Position numbers and translations under genes: made by a program. A stretch of DNA of 5,438 bases from Nitrospinota bacterium (GTDB lineage: Bacteria; Nitrospirota; Nitrospiria; Nitrospirales; UBA8639), in NCBI GenBank assembly GCA_022561525.1, contig JADFRB010000170.1, positions 1 through 5,438 on the forward strand. The letters run 5' to 3'. The notes beneath the pieces are model-generated. The model was not told where the DNA came from, made no database searches, and saw nothing but the letters and a program-made list of their open reading frames with translations. Shown one piece after another: positions 4,955-5,438 of the stretch. Positions within the stretch are counted from its first letter, which is position 1, and every line of letters starts with the position of its first letter.

Positions 4955-4974
4955 AAAGACGGACGTGCGGAAGG

Positions 4975-5211
4975 TTACCGGCTGCCGACATCGTGAACGA
5001 CGGCGATGTGGGGGTGGTTGAGGGCGGCGGCAGCACGGGCCTCCTGCTCGAAACGAGCCAGCCGTTCCGGGTCACTGGCGTACTCCTCCGGCAGAACCTT
5101 GATCGCCACCTTGCGACCGAGCCGGCTGTCCCGGGCCAGATACACCTCGCCCATGCCGCCAGCGCCGAGCGGCTCGATGATCTTGTAGGGGCCGAGGGAG
5201 GTGCCGATCAT
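4975..5211 (-). pseudogene. Serine/threonine protein kinase, truncated after the N-lobe
   Basis: The 78-residue frame is an unmistakable start of a bacterial Hanks-type (PknB-like) kinase: [10 protein letters not shown], the glycine loop GAGGMGEVY at 16-24, the ATP-anchoring lysine in VAIK (Lys38), the helix C glutamate in RFEQEA (Glu57), and [13 protein letters not shown] at 64-76. It then stops at TAA (4977-4975). The hinge, HRD catalytic loop, DFG metal-binding motif and the whole C-lobe are missing, and no other frame downstream resumes them, so a simple frameshift is excluded. It cannot be an active kinase. Full members of this type are several hundred residues, often with TolB/WD40 repeats. 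Its ATG overlaps the TGA of the preceding gene (ATGA), implying translational coupling. Either a deletion remnant or a second artificial join near 4980. Confidence 0.8.
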
Positions 5212-5438
5212 CGCGAGCCCCCGGTCGGCACGCGCCGCTTTAACTCTTCGAGCCAGTTGACGACCACCCAGATCTCGTCGGCGCGAGACTTGGCATCCGG
5301 GTTGGGGATGTCGATGAGAAATCGCTGCCCGTCGGGAAAGGGCCAGATCGAGGTGCTTCTTCCTGCCGAGTCGGACGACGCGAGGAGGATCGGCAGGTCG
5401 AACAAGCGCTGCGGTTCACCGAGGCGGCGAAAACTCGG
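5208..5438 (-). CDS. C-terminal end of a kinase/TolB-repeat (WD40-like) protein, partial
   Basis: Reading from the window edge on the minus strand, 76 residues end at TGA (5210-5208); the N-terminal part lies outside the window. The sequence [10 protein letters not shown], then a spacer, [14 protein letters not shown] and finally [17 protein letters not shown] is the characteristic tail of long proteins that join a Ser/Thr kinase to TolB/WD40-like beta-propeller repeats, frequent in Acidobacteriota and related phyla. DGQRFL is the last propeller blade. The TTG at 5405 is not a real start because similarity continues upstream of it to the edge. The next kinase gene begins inside the stop codon (ATGA), so kinase genes are arranged in tandem here. 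Partial by window position; the identification of its domain is good, the presence of a kinase domain is inferred. Confidence 0.75.
   Translation of the reverse strand, partial: PSFRRLGEPQRLFDLPILLASSDSAGRSTSIWPFPDGQRFLIDIPNPDAKSRADEIWVVVNWLEELKRRVPTGGSR

Overview
The window holds two stretches that do not look like one genome, meeting near position 4460-4490. Bases 1 to about 4475 have moderate GC (31 of 60 in 4141-4200 by hand count). They carry bacterial chromosomal genes plus long intergenic palindromes. The palindrome at 2056-2178 matches my unverified recollection of an abundant intergenic repeat in Nitrospira genomes, so a Nitrospira-like bacterium (Nitrospirota) is my best guess for this part. 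Bases from about 4480 to the end are GC-richer (39 of 60 in 4561-4620, 38 of 60 in 5041-5100). Their genes are all on the minus strand, including serine/threonine-kinase/TolB-type fragments of the sort common in Acidobacteriota and similar phyla.

Layout, left part: a long imperfect palindrome (1-175); a minus-strand pair of small unknown genes (703-512 and 501-178), apparently one operon with an extended -10 promoter near 756-784; a TraB/PrgY-family membrane protein (829-2055, +); a second long palindrome starting at the base after the TraB stop codon (2056-2178); a short repeat tract (2194-2246); a 58-residue zinc-ribbon protein (2429-2253, -) divergent from a secreted SIMPL-domain protein (2526-3287, +). 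A decayed four-helix-bundle (23S rRNA intervening-sequence type) gene follows (3383-3753), flanked by AT-rich tracts that carry a 15/16 inverted repeat. Last comes the first two thirds of a CobW/G3E-family GTPase metallochaperone (from 3854).

Right part: the GTPase reading frame stays open to 4858, but its last ~128 codons run antisense to a convincing minus-strand membrane-protein gene (4897-4457). The GTPase is therefore truncated or fused rather than complete. Upstream of the membrane-protein gene lie a kinase gene cut off after its N-lobe (5211-4975) and the C-terminal end of a kinase/TolB-repeat protein running off the window (5438-5208). These two overlap by ATGA.

No single pathway links these genes. 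TraB and SIMPL proteins are envelope proteins and the GTPase would handle metals, but each seems to be its own transcription unit. I see no CRISPR array, tRNA, rRNA, transposase or defence system. The points most worth attention are the apparent chimeric junction, the paired stop-codon-abutting palindromes, and the multiply broken four-helix-bundle cassette.
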